Origin: Deltaproteobacteria bacterium
Lineage (GTDB): Bacteria > Myxococcota > B64-G9
Direction of reading: 5' to 3'
NCBI GenBank assembly: GCA_016935365.1
Contig: JAFGRB010000367.1
Span: 1-35,646, forward strand
Length of the DNA: 35,646 nucleotides
Both the position numbers and the translations under genes were made by a program. Positions 15,081 to 22,135 of the stretch are shown in pieces (position 1 is the stretch's first letter; every line of letters begins with the position of its first letter). The notes beneath the pieces are model-generated. The model worked only from the letters and a program-made list of their open reading frames with translations. It did no database searches and was not told where the DNA came from.

Positions 15081-17243
15081 ATGATACGATCGAGATCCAG
15101 CATTCTCCTCTCACTGCTCTTCCTGGGCGCGGCCCCTGCCGCGCAGGCCGCTGACGAGACCGTCGTCGGCGAGCTGGACCTGTACCCCGGTTTCGAGCAC
15201 ATCGGGGTCATCTCCTCGTTCAGCGGCGACGACGACCAGGACAACCAGGCCGTGCTGGAGTACAAGGAGAGCTCGGCCGTCGACTGGAAACCCGGCATCC
15301 CGATGACGGTCGACCGGCGGGCGGAGCTGGTCCTGTTCGGCTCCGGCACGACCGCCAACCCGTACAAGGACCAGTGGCGGGCGGTCGTCTTCGGGCTCCA
15401 GCCCCGCACCCGCTATGACCTGCGGGTCACCTACACCGACGAGGGCAGCAGCGAGACCGTCCAGGCGGCGGTCACGACGCGGGACGACAATCCCCCGTCC
15501 AGCGGCCTGACCTACTACGTGGACGACGAAGGCGACGACTTGGACGGCGACGGCAGCTCGACCGCCCCCTGGCAGACGATCGGCAAGGCGGCCCAGATGG
15601 TCGCCCCCGGGGACACGGTGCGGATCATGCCGGGCAGCTACGACGAGCGGATCTCGCTCGGCGTGTCCGGCGAGGTCGAGAACCACATCACCTTCCGCAG
15701 CCACGATCCGCTCGACCGGGCGCACGTGACCGCCGCGGCCAGGGGCACCTTCAGGCTCGACGGGGTGAGCTACGTCCGGCTGAAGGAGCTCGACATCGCC
15801 TCGACCAGCGACGACGGATCCTGCGTCTTTCTGTCCGGTCCGGACTCGACCGGCAACATCATCGAGGACTGCGAGCTCGCATCGGTCGGCCGGAACTGGT
15901 GGGCCGGGGGCGTCGTCCTCTCGGGCCAGGGGCAGCCGGACGGCCCCTCGGACACGCTGATCCAGAGAAATCACATCTCGACGACCGCCCGCGGCAGCGA
16001 TGGACCTTTCGGCGTCCTGCTCAACCAGGCCGGCCAGGGCACGGTCATCCGCTACAACACCATCGCAGGCGGCTACTACGATGGGATCGGCGGGGCGCCC
16101 AACTTCGGCGTGCGGGGCGGCCCCTACGCGAACAGCTTCATCTACGGCAACATCGTCGAGGGCTCCGTGGACGACGGGATCGAGCTCGAGGGCGGCGGCA
16201 CGAACGTCGCGGTCTGGTCGAACACCGTCACGAGCTGCGGCAACATGAACCTCGCGGTGGCCCCGGTGATCGTGGGCCCGATGTACATCCTGCGCAACAC
16301 CTGCGTCGGAGCGGGCGAGGCCACGGTCAAGATGGGCTCGAGCTCGTTCGGTTCCCTCTACTTCTACCACAACACCTTCTACCAGCCCGGCTCGAACAAC
16401 GTCATCGCCACCTACGGCAGCGACAGCATCCTCGGCAACTGCGTCTTCAGGAACAACATCCTCCTGTCCGGCGGCTCGGGCTACGCCGTCGAGCACATGG
16501 GCAGCGACCCGGACGCGATGGACTTCGACTTCGACTGCATGCACTCGGGCAAGTCGATGCCGATCAAGTGGGCGAACCAGCAGATGACCTGGCCCGACTG
16601 GCGGCGCGACTACGGCAAGGAGCCCGGCGGCATCTGGGAGCCCGAGTCCTTCGAGGACGCGGACGGCGGCGACCTGCGCCTTCGGGAGGGCTCCCCGTGC
16701 ATCGACAAGGGCGTCGTCCTGCCCGGCTTCAACGACGCCCAGTCCCCCTGGCCGTACCACGGCGCCAACCCCGACCTGGGCGCGTTCGAGTTCGGCATCG
16801 ACGGCTGCGCGGACGTCGACGAGGACGGCCACCTGGGCCACGATCCGCTGAACTGCGCCCGGGGGGACGACTGCGACGACGGCGACCCGGACATCCACCC
16901 CGGCGCGCCCGAGGTCTGCGGCAACGGGGTGGACGAGGACTGCGACGGTCACGATCTGGCCTGCGGCACCGACGGCGGCCCGGATGACGGCGGCACGGGA
17001 GAAGACGGCGGCTCGCCCGGCGATGACGGCGGGCAGGCCGGAGACGACGGCGGCCCGGTCATGCCGGACGGGGGCTCGGGCGAGACGGACGGAGACTCCG
17101 GGACGGACGGGGGGAGCGGCGGCGACGAAGGCGAGCTCAGCGGAGGCTGCGCCTGCGGCGCCTCCGGGCCGGCCAGCGGGCTGCTCGCGCTGCTGGGCCT
17201 GCTCGGCCTGGCCGTCGGCCGAAGGCGGATCGCAAGGCCGTAG
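15081..17243 (+). CDS. Secreted parallel beta-helix protein with MopE-like segment and MYXO-CTERM-like tail
   Basis: 720 residues from ATG 15081, chosen because GGAGG lies nine bases upstream and the signal peptide (MIRSRSSILLSLLFLGAA...AQA) starts there; the longer frame from 14991 adds an implausible leader. Residues about 25-135 resemble a purple-acid-phosphatase-type/Fn3 domain. YYVDDEGDDLDGDGS and DTVRIMPGSYDERI open a right-handed parallel beta-helix running to about residue 570, as in pectate-lyase-like surface proteins. An Asp-rich metal-binding segment of the MopE type (CDDGDPDIHPGAPEVCGNG) follows, then an Asp/Gly linker and the tail GGCACGAS, a Leu-rich helix and GRRRIARP, a MYXO-CTERM-like sorting signal. 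No catalytic residues could be assigned, so polysaccharide binding or cleavage are both open. Confidence 0.88.
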   Translation: MIRSRSSILLSLLFLGAAPAAQAADETVVGELDLYPGFEHIGVISSFSGDDDQDNQAVLEYKESSAVDWKPGIPMTVDRRAELVLFGSGTTANPYKDQWRAVVFGLQPRTRYDLRVTYTDEGSSETVQAAVTTRDDNPPSSGLTYYVDDEGDDLDGDGSSTAPWQTIGKAAQMVAPGDTVRIMPGSYDERISLGVSGEVENHITFRSHDPLDRAHVTAAARGTFRLDGVSYVRLKELDIASTSDDGSCVFLSGPDSTGNIIEDCELASVGRNWWAGGVVLSGQGQPDGPSDTLIQRNHISTTARGSDGPFGVLLNQAGQGTVIRYNTIAGGYYDGIGGAPNFGVRGGPYANSFIYGNIVEGSVDDGIELEGGGTNVAVWSNTVTSCGNMNLAVAPVIVGPMYILRNTCVGAGEATVKMGSSSFGSLYFYHNTFYQPGSNNVIATYGSDSILGNCVFRNNILLSGGSGYAVEHMGSDPDAMDFDFDCMHSGKSMPIKWANQQMTWPDWRRDYGKEPGGIWEPESFEDADGGDLRLREGSPCIDKGVVLPGFNDAQSPWPYHGANPDLGAFEFGIDGCADVDEDGHLGHDPLNCARGDDCDDGDPDIHPGAPEVCGNGVDEDCDGHDLACGTDGGPDDGGTGEDGGSPGDDGGQAGDDGGPVMPDGGSGETDGDSGTDGGSGGDEGELSGGCACGASGPASGLLALLGLLGLAVGRRRIARP

Positions 17244-17276
17244 CGGAGCTCACCCTTTGTGCTTTGGTGGAGGCGC

Positions 17277-17306
17277 TTGACAGTATGCATCATGACGCGG
17301 CATAAT
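17277..17306 (+). promoter_or_regulatory. Promoter of the vapBC pair, leaderless
   Basis: TTGACA (17277-17282), an 18-base spacer and CATAAT (17301-17306) form a near-consensus sigma-70 promoter. The predicted start of transcription falls about seven bases downstream, at the A of the antitoxin ATG (17313), so the mRNA is likely leaderless; no ribosome site is visible. Confidence 0.7.
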
Positions 17307-17315
17307 GATGTCATG
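17291..17315. promoter_or_regulatory. Inverted repeat, probable VapB operator
   Basis: CATGAC (17291-17296) and GTCATG (17310-17315) form a 6-bp inverted repeat spanning the -10 element and the start codon. Ribbon-helix-helix antitoxins usually bind such palindromes on their own promoter, so autoregulation is inferred. Confidence 0.5.
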
Positions 17316-17549
17316 AGGACAACCGTCAATATACCCGAGCACCTCTTGGTCGCAGCCAAGCAACTAGCTGCCATGCGGCGTACCAGCCTAGCTCGGATCG
17401 TGGAAGAGAGCCTGCGTAACTACCTCGCCGAGGAGCGCGTACGGCGCCTGCAGCAGCCAGAGAGCTTCAATCTGCCCGTCATCACCGAGGCCAGGCCACG
17501 GCCGGGTGTCAACCTCGACGACACGAGCGAGTTGCTCGAGATCCCATGA
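17313..17549 (+). CDS. vapB: VapB-type ribbon-helix-helix antitoxin
   Basis: 78 residues from ATG 17313. MRTTVNIPEHLLVAAKQLA followed by RTSLARIVEESLRNYL is a ribbon-helix-helix DNA-binding motif. The C-terminal part (FNLPVITEARPRPGVNLDD) is the extended toxin-wrapping arm seen in VapB proteins. Its stop overlaps the toxin start as ATGA (17546-17549). The in-frame ATG at 17259 is upstream of the promoter and is rejected. Base composition here is less GC-rich than the flanking exoprotein genes, consistent with horizontal acquisition. Confidence 0.88.
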   Translation: MRTTVNIPEHLLVAAKQLAAMRRTSLARIVEESLRNYLAEERVRRLQQPESFNLPVITEARPRPGVNLDDTSELLEIP

Positions 17550-17980
17550 TCCTCTGCGACGTCAACGTGTACCTGCACGCGATGCTGGCGGCATCCGAGT
17601 ACCACGCACGCTGCAAGGCCGAGTTGGAGTCCGTGCTCACTCCGGACTCCGGACAGACGCTGGCTGTGGCGAGCTCCATCATGGCTTCTGTCGTCCGGAT
17701 CGCGACCCACCCTCGTATTTTCAAGCCAGCAGCGCGCGCTTGTGACGTCTTCGAGTTCATCGAGACTATTCTGCAGAATCCTTCAGTGGTGCGAATCGCA
17801 CCCCAGACACGACACTGGCGCATCTACCGCGACCTCGTCAACACACATGGACTCACCGGCAGTGACACCACCGACGCCTGGCTCGCGGCCCTGGCCTTGG
17901 AGCACGCCTGCGAGTGGTGGACGACCGACCGAGGCTTTGCGCGCTTCGACGGGCTAGCGTGGCGTTGCCTGCTCGACTGA
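17546..17980 (+). CDS. vapC: VapC-type PIN-domain toxin (ribonuclease)
   Basis: 144 residues of a PIN domain. The first acidic residue is in MILCDVNVYLHA (Asp5), and the later acidic cluster is in GSDTTDAWLAALALEHACEWWTTDRGFARF, giving the Asp set that binds Mg2+/Mn2+ in VapC endoribonucleases. The central helix region (SSIMASVVRIATHPRIF) is typical of the TA-system VapC subgroup. It is translated by 4-base overlap from the antitoxin gene. VapC toxins cleave tRNA or rRNA when the antitoxin is lost; the RNA target is unknown. It sits between an exoprotein gene and a transporter gene with no functional link to either. Confidence 0.9.
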   Translation: MILCDVNVYLHAMLAASEYHARCKAELESVLTPDSGQTLAVASSIMASVVRIATHPRIFKPAARACDVFEFIETILQNPSVVRIAPQTRHWRIYRDLVNTHGLTGSDTTDAWLAALALEHACEWWTTDRGFARFDGLAWRCLLD

Positions 17981-18085
17981 CCGAGCAGGGATTGCACGCA
18001 GGTGTTTCTTCTCCCGCCATGGTGTCCTGGATTGAGGCCCGCATCTGTGCTATGTGCGAGCCCGACGGCGTGATGGGGAGGTGAC

Positions 18086-19033
18086 GTGGCATCGGGTTCC
18101 AAGAAGGTCGTGCTGGCCGCGCTGGCCGGCAACCTGCTGATCGCGATCATCAAGCTGGTGGTGGCCCTGCTGACGCTCAGCTCGGCCATGCTGGCCGAGG
18201 CGGTCCACTCCTTCGCCGACACCGGCAACCAGTTCCTGCTGCTGCTCGGCCTGCGCCGCTCGCGGCGACCACCCGACGATCTGCACCCCTTCGGCTACGG
18301 CCAGGAGCAGTACTTCTGGTCCTTCGTGGTGGCCCTGATGCTGTTCTTCGTCGGCGCGGTGGTGTCGGTTTACGAGGGCGTGGAGAAGCTCCAGCACCCC
18401 CGCGAGATCGAGCGGGCCTGGATGATCTACGTCATCCTGGCCATCTCCTTCGTCGTCGAGGGCACGGCGCTGCTGATCGCGACCCGCGAGTTCAAGAAGA
18501 CCCGCGTGCCGGACACCGGCCTGCTCGAGGGCATCCGGCGGCACAAGGACACCAACGTGGTCGTGGTGATGCTCGAGGACAGCGCGGCCCTGACCGGCTT
18601 GCTGATCGCCTTTGCCGGCGTGCTCACGTCCGAGCTCACCGGACTCGGCGTCTTCGACGGCCTGGCCTCGATCCTGATCGGGCTGCTGCTCGCCGCGGTG
18701 GCCTTCCTGCTCGCCCGCGAGGCCAAGGATCTGCTGATCGGCGAGTCGGCCAGCGAGCGTCACCGCCGGGCCATCCGCGAGGCGGTCCAGGGATTCTCCG
18801 AGGTGGAGGCGCTCGGCAAGATCCGCACCATGCACCTGGCCCCCAGCCGGATCCTGGTCACCATGGACGTGCAGTTCATAGACGGCCTCGACACCGACGC
18901 GCTGGAGGAGGCCATCGATCGCATCGAGGCCGCCATCCGCAAGGCGGTGCCCGCGGCCGAGTCGATCTACATCGAGGCCGACCGCGTCCTCGAGCCCGAC
19001 CGGGTCATCGTGCGCAGGCCGTCGGGCGGCTGA
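18086..19033 (+). CDS. Cation diffusion facilitator (ZnT9/SLC30A9-like) transporter
   Basis: 315 residues with six predicted membrane helices. Helix 2 carries AEAVHSFADTGNQ (His and Asp metal-site residues of CDF proteins). Helix 5 carries VVMLEDSAALTGLLI, the variant form seen in ZnT9/TMEM163-like CDFs rather than the plain H-x-x-x-D of zinc exporters. HPFGYGQEQYFWSF after helix 2 is a CDF hallmark. The C-terminal cytoplasmic ferredoxin-like domain (about 235-310) has VTMDVQFID and a long helix. It exports a divalent metal, or possibly supports another metal/proton exchange, across the inner membrane. Start is GTG 18086 with GGGGAGG upstream. No regulator is adjacent. Confidence 0.92.
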   Translation: MASGSKKVVLAALAGNLLIAIIKLVVALLTLSSAMLAEAVHSFADTGNQFLLLLGLRRSRRPPDDLHPFGYGQEQYFWSFVVALMLFFVGAVVSVYEGVEKLQHPREIERAWMIYVILAISFVVEGTALLIATREFKKTRVPDTGLLEGIRRHKDTNVVVVMLEDSAALTGLLIAFAGVLTSELTGLGVFDGLASILIGLLLAAVAFLLAREAKDLLIGESASERHRRAIREAVQGFSEVEALGKIRTMHLAPSRILVTMDVQFIDGLDTDALEEAIDRIEAAIRKAVPAAESIYIEADRVLEPDRVIVRRPSGG

Positions 19034-19066
19034 GCGCGGCCCGAACGCGAGTGGGATGCGAAAGCA

Positions 19067-19094
19067 TTGACGGTCGTCTCGAGCGGCGTATCAT
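19067..19094 (+). promoter_or_regulatory. Promoter of SUKH/pseudokinase unit, leaderless
   Basis: TTGACG (19067-19072), a 16-base spacer and TATCAT (19089-19094). The predicted transcription start is at or next to the A of ATG 19101, so the transcript is probably leaderless, as at the vapBC promoter. No Shine-Dalgarno sequence precedes the ATG. Confidence 0.6.
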
Positions 19095-19100
19095 GCCGGT

Positions 19101-20219
19101 ATGAATAACGAACCATCCAGACACGTGCTGGGTCCCATGGATGCCGTCCACGGCGTCGCCCTCGTGGACCTGGTGATCGAACGCGTCCGGGCGCACGGTT
19201 TCGATGCCCTGGGCCGCTGCGGCTTGCCAGCCCAGGCGCAACCCGTCCCGGTGCCCGCCGAGCGGCTGGAAGCCCTGCGTTTTCCCGGCGGAGCACCGCT
19301 GTCGCCGGCTTTGAAGCGCTGGCTGGCCTTTGACGGCCGCTGGCTGCAGTGGTTCGACGACCCGGCCATGCCCGTGTTCAAGCCGCTGAAGATCGGTGCC
19401 TACACGCGGTCCGAGTACGGCATCGACTGGGGCTACGGTACGCTCGAGGAGGCCGTGCTGCCGGGGGATGTCTTCGGCCTGCACTTCGGTGCCGACTCCC
19501 GCCGGCTCCTCTACGTGGGCGAACCGGACTCCTACGGGGAGTATCCCGTGCTGCTGACCGACGACGACGATACGCCCTACATCGGCGTCGAGTACCCGGG
19601 CATCGATGTGTACCTGGCCGAGAATATCGGCCTGCTCCAGTCGAAGAGCCTCTACGGCGCCTGGAGCGATGATCCCGTCTACGGACCGCGGATGCGGGAG
19701 CACGCGAGGCGGTACTTCCGAGGCGAGCGCGGTATCTTCCTGGGCAGCGATCTCTGGCCGTGGAGAGAGATCGAGCCGGACTCTGAGCCCGGCGGAGTCC
19801 ACCCGCTGACCGGGCTGCCGATCGAGCCCACCGACGAGAAGCCGGCCGAGAAGACGCCCGCCAAGAAGGCCGCTGAGAAGTCCTCCAAGAAGCCCGCTGA
19901 GAAGACAGCCGAGAAGGCCTCCAAGAAGCCCGCTGAGAAGCCCGCTGAGAAAGCCGCTGAGAAGACAGCCGAGAAGACAGCCGAGAAGACAGCCGAGAAG
20001 ACAGCCGAGAAGACAGCCGAGAAGACGGCCGAGAAGGCCTCCAAGAAGCCCGCTGAGAAGACAGCCAAGAAGACAGCCGAGAAGACGGCCAAGAAGAAGC
20101 CCGCTGAGAAGACAGCCAAGAAGACAGCCGAGAAGACGGCCAAGAAGAAGCCCGCTGAGAAGGCCGCCGAGAAGACAGCCGAGAAGACGGCCGAGAAGAA
20201 GCCCGCCAGGAAGCGTTGA
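19101..20219 (+). CDS. SUKH (SMI1/KNR4)-like protein with histone-H1-like Lys/Ala tail
   Basis: 372 residues. Residues about 10-215 look like a SUKH-type domain: LSPALKRWLAFDG (the conserved helix before the first strand), then DSYGEYPVLLTDDDDTPYIG and EYPGIDVYLAENIGL, the usual end of SMI1/KNR4 domains. SUKH proteins are often immunity proteins of toxin systems or protein-interaction modules. Residues about 246-372 are almost pure Lys, Ala, Glu, Thr and Pro in KPAEKTAEK-type repeats, like histone H1 or AlgP tails, predicted to bind DNA or polyanions and to be disordered. The gene is encoded by a tandem DNA repeat there. Its stop overlaps the TTG start of the pseudokinase frame, so the two are probably one operon. 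No adjacent toxin is seen. Confidence 0.75.
   Translation: MNNEPSRHVLGPMDAVHGVALVDLVIERVRAHGFDALGRCGLPAQAQPVPVPAERLEALRFPGGAPLSPALKRWLAFDGRWLQWFDDPAMPVFKPLKIGAYTRSEYGIDWGYGTLEEAVLPGDVFGLHFGADSRRLLYVGEPDSYGEYPVLLTDDDDTPYIGVEYPGIDVYLAENIGLLQSKSLYGAWSDDPVYGPRMREHARRYFRGERGIFLGSDLWPWREIEPDSEPGGVHPLTGLPIEPTDEKPAEKTPAKKAAEKSSKKPAEKTAEKASKKPAEKPAEKAAEKTAEKTAEKTAEKTAEKTAEKTAEKASKKPAEKTAKKTAEKTAKKKPAEKTAKKTAEKTAKKKPAEKAAEKTAEKTAEKKPARKR
19840..20216 (+). repeat. 12/15-base tandem repeats encoding KPAEKTA units
   Basis: Repeated blocks of GCCGAGAAGACA and CCCGCTGAGAAG, with several runs of identical copies (19970-20036), encode the Lys/Ala tail. The repetition suggests recent slippage expansion and possible length variation between strains. 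Confidence 0.8.
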
Positions 20220-22072
20220 GCAGGTTTGCCTGTCGCTTCCAATCATGCGGAGCGGTACCGACATTGACCGATCTCCCACATCGCCTTCGGTCCATCGAGC
20301 TGATACAGCGGATCGCTGTCGGCCACATGAAAGAAGTCTTTCTGGCTCGGCGCATCGAAGCCGGGGGGGCGCATCGGGATCTGGTACTCAAGCGCTTCAC
20401 GGCGGGAGCGGTCGAGCCCGCATTCGAAGAGTCGTCCCGCAAGCAGGCCCGCATCGCCGCGAAGCTACACCATCCCCAGATCGTCGAGGTCCTCGACTGC
20501 GAGTGCGGCCGGGACTGCTGCTGCCTGCTCGTGGAGTACATCGACGGCAGGACGCTGGCCGAAGCCCGGCGGGCGGGCAAAGCCGTCGGTAGGCCCCTGA
20601 AGCCCCCGCTGCTCGGACAGATCGCCGCCGAGGTATGCAGGGGGCTCCACCACGCTCACACGACAGGCGTCGTCCACGGCCACCTCCATCCTGACAGCAT
20701 CATGATCAGCCACGACGGCGAGGTGAAGATCCTCGGCTTCGGCTTCAAGCCGATGAGCCTGCTCAGAACCACGGAAGACGGCTGGCGTACCAGCTACGCG
20801 GCGCCGGAGCAATTTCAAGAGAGGAAGACCGACGCGAGGAGCGATCAGTGGTCGCTGGCCGCCGTCGTCTGGGAGATGATCGCGGGCCGGCCGCTCTTCT
20901 TCGGCGGATCCGACTATGAGCTGCTGGAAGACATCCAGCGAGGCGACATCTCACCAGCCGGCAAGCTCAACCCCGACGTGCCACAAGAAATGGACGCCGT
21001 CCTGCTGCGAGCTCTGCAGCGCGATCCCGGTCAGCGGTACCCTGGCACCGATGCCTTTGGCCGGGCGCTCGGCGGTTTCTTCACCAATCGCCTGGACGGG
21101 CCGGCAGACATCGTCCTGGCCTCCACCATGCGGGGCCTGCAGCTCGGCGCTGCCGCCCTGTCCAGCCAGGATTCGCCGCCGAGCGAGACTCTCGGGCTCG
21201 GCGGGAAGGCGCTGCGCAGCGCACAGGCGGCGCTCGGCCCGGACTGGTTGCTGGGCGAGTTGCCCTACGAGTGGGGGGATCTGGTCTTCCTCATCGCCAC
21301 GCACCGTCGGGAGGCCCACCGTCTGCTCGCCGCAGTCGAGCTGAACTGGCCGCTCGGCACCGACAGTGCTCGCGCCGTTCTCGATCAGCTCCTCGACATG
21401 AACCCGCCCCCAGGCGTGATCCCCCTGAAGCAGATCATAGCTCGCAAGTCGCTCTGGGATCATACGGTCCTCGTGTATCCGCTACCCACCAGCCGCCCCC
21501 TGGAGCAGATCTTCCCGCTGGCTCAGCCCGCTCCGGCCCGCGACGCGATCCGCTTCGGAATCGGATTCTGTCGCCTCGCTTCCGAGATCCATGCGGCCCT
21601 GGGCTCCTGCGGAGATCTCGATCCTTCGTGCGTCTGGGTGCACCCCGCGGACCCGGGCCAGGTGGAGATCGTGGGGCTGGGCATCGCCGGAGCGCGCAGG
21701 GAAGGGATCGGGGACTGTCCGGATCGCAACTACTTCCCGTGCTTCGGCAACCCGCTCGCATGCTTGTTCTGGCAGGCCCCGGAGACGCTTCGAGGCCACA
21801 AACCGACTGCGGCCGCAGAGCAGTACTTCCTCGGGCTTCTGCTGTACCGCTTGCTCGCCGGCACCTACCCCCTGCCCAGCAAGGGCTATTCGGACCTCTT
21901 CGAGCGCGCGACCCGGCCGGCTCCCGCGCTTCCCGCCAGCCTGGGCGTACCCGACGATCTGAGCCGCGTCGTGACACGCCTGCTGGAGCCGGAGCCCGAC
22001 CGCCGCTACCCGAGACTGGAGGATCTGCAGCGGGCCTTGCAGGACTGCCTGGAGAGCTGCACGCGCGATTGA
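20216..22072 (+). CDS. Tandem pseudokinase (two degenerate Ser/Thr-kinase-like domains)
   Basis: 618 residues if started at TTG 20216 (overlapping the upstream TGA); TTG 20264 would remove 16 residues. Domain 1 (about 25-295) keeps the ATP-site Lys59 (LVLKRF) and the APE motif (197-198 region). However, the catalytic loop reads H-G-H-L-H-P-D-S (His156 for the catalytic Asp, Ser161 for Asn) and the DFG motif is G-F-G (Gly174). The Gly-rich loop is also lost. Domain 2 (about 345-615) has a poor N-lobe, then C-G-D-L-D-P-S-C (465-472), G-L-G in place of DFG (487) and QAPETLRGHKPTAAAEQYFLGLLLYRLLAG. Both lobes therefore look catalytically dead. A scaffold or allosteric signalling role is inferred. 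Confidence 0.85.
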   Translation: MSRFACRFQSCGAVPTLTDLPHRLRSIELIQRIAVGHMKEVFLARRIEAGGAHRDLVLKRFTAGAVEPAFEESSRKQARIAAKLHHPQIVEVLDCECGRDCCCLLVEYIDGRTLAEARRAGKAVGRPLKPPLLGQIAAEVCRGLHHAHTTGVVHGHLHPDSIMISHDGEVKILGFGFKPMSLLRTTEDGWRTSYAAPEQFQERKTDARSDQWSLAAVVWEMIAGRPLFFGGSDYELLEDIQRGDISPAGKLNPDVPQEMDAVLLRALQRDPGQRYPGTDAFGRALGGFFTNRLDGPADIVLASTMRGLQLGAAALSSQDSPPSETLGLGGKALRSAQAALGPDWLLGELPYEWGDLVFLIATHRREAHRLLAAVELNWPLGTDSARAVLDQLLDMNPPPGVIPLKQIIARKSLWDHTVLVYPLPTSRPLEQIFPLAQPAPARDAIRFGIGFCRLASEIHAALGSCGDLDPSCVWVHPADPGQVEIVGLGIAGARREGIGDCPDRNYFPCFGNPLACLFWQAPETLRGHKPTAAAEQYFLGLLLYRLLAGTYPLPSKGYSDLFERATRPAPALPASLGVPDDLSRVVTRLLEPEPDRRYPRLEDLQRALQDCLESCTRD

Positions 22073-22096
22073 TCGCCATCTGGCGAACGTGATAAG
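22069..22096 (+). promoter_or_regulatory. Promoter candidate for the lipoprotein cluster
   Basis: TTGATC (22069-22074), a 16-base spacer and GATAAG (22091-22096). A small stem-loop (TCGCCA 22073-22078 with TGGCGA 22081-22086) lies inside the spacer. Predicted start near 22103, about 33 bases before the ATG at 22136. Confidence 0.45.
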
Positions 22097-22135
22097 AGTG
22101 TGGAGAACCCGACCCTACTGCAAGGGAGTCCACCC

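Noticed and set aside
17259..17312. Upstream start of the antitoxin at 17259
   Set aside because: It lies before the -35 and -10 elements that drive the gene, and the ribbon-helix-helix motif begins at the ATG of 17313.
19840..20216. A CRISPR-like pattern of short repeats
   Set aside because: The repeats are in-frame codons of a Lys/Ala tail without unique spacers of constant length. The same holds for 11417-11706, 24155-24276 and 35389-35646.
20216..22072. An active Ser/Thr protein kinase
   Set aside because: The catalytic Asp and the DFG Asp are both replaced in the first domain, and the DFG Asp is also lost in the second.
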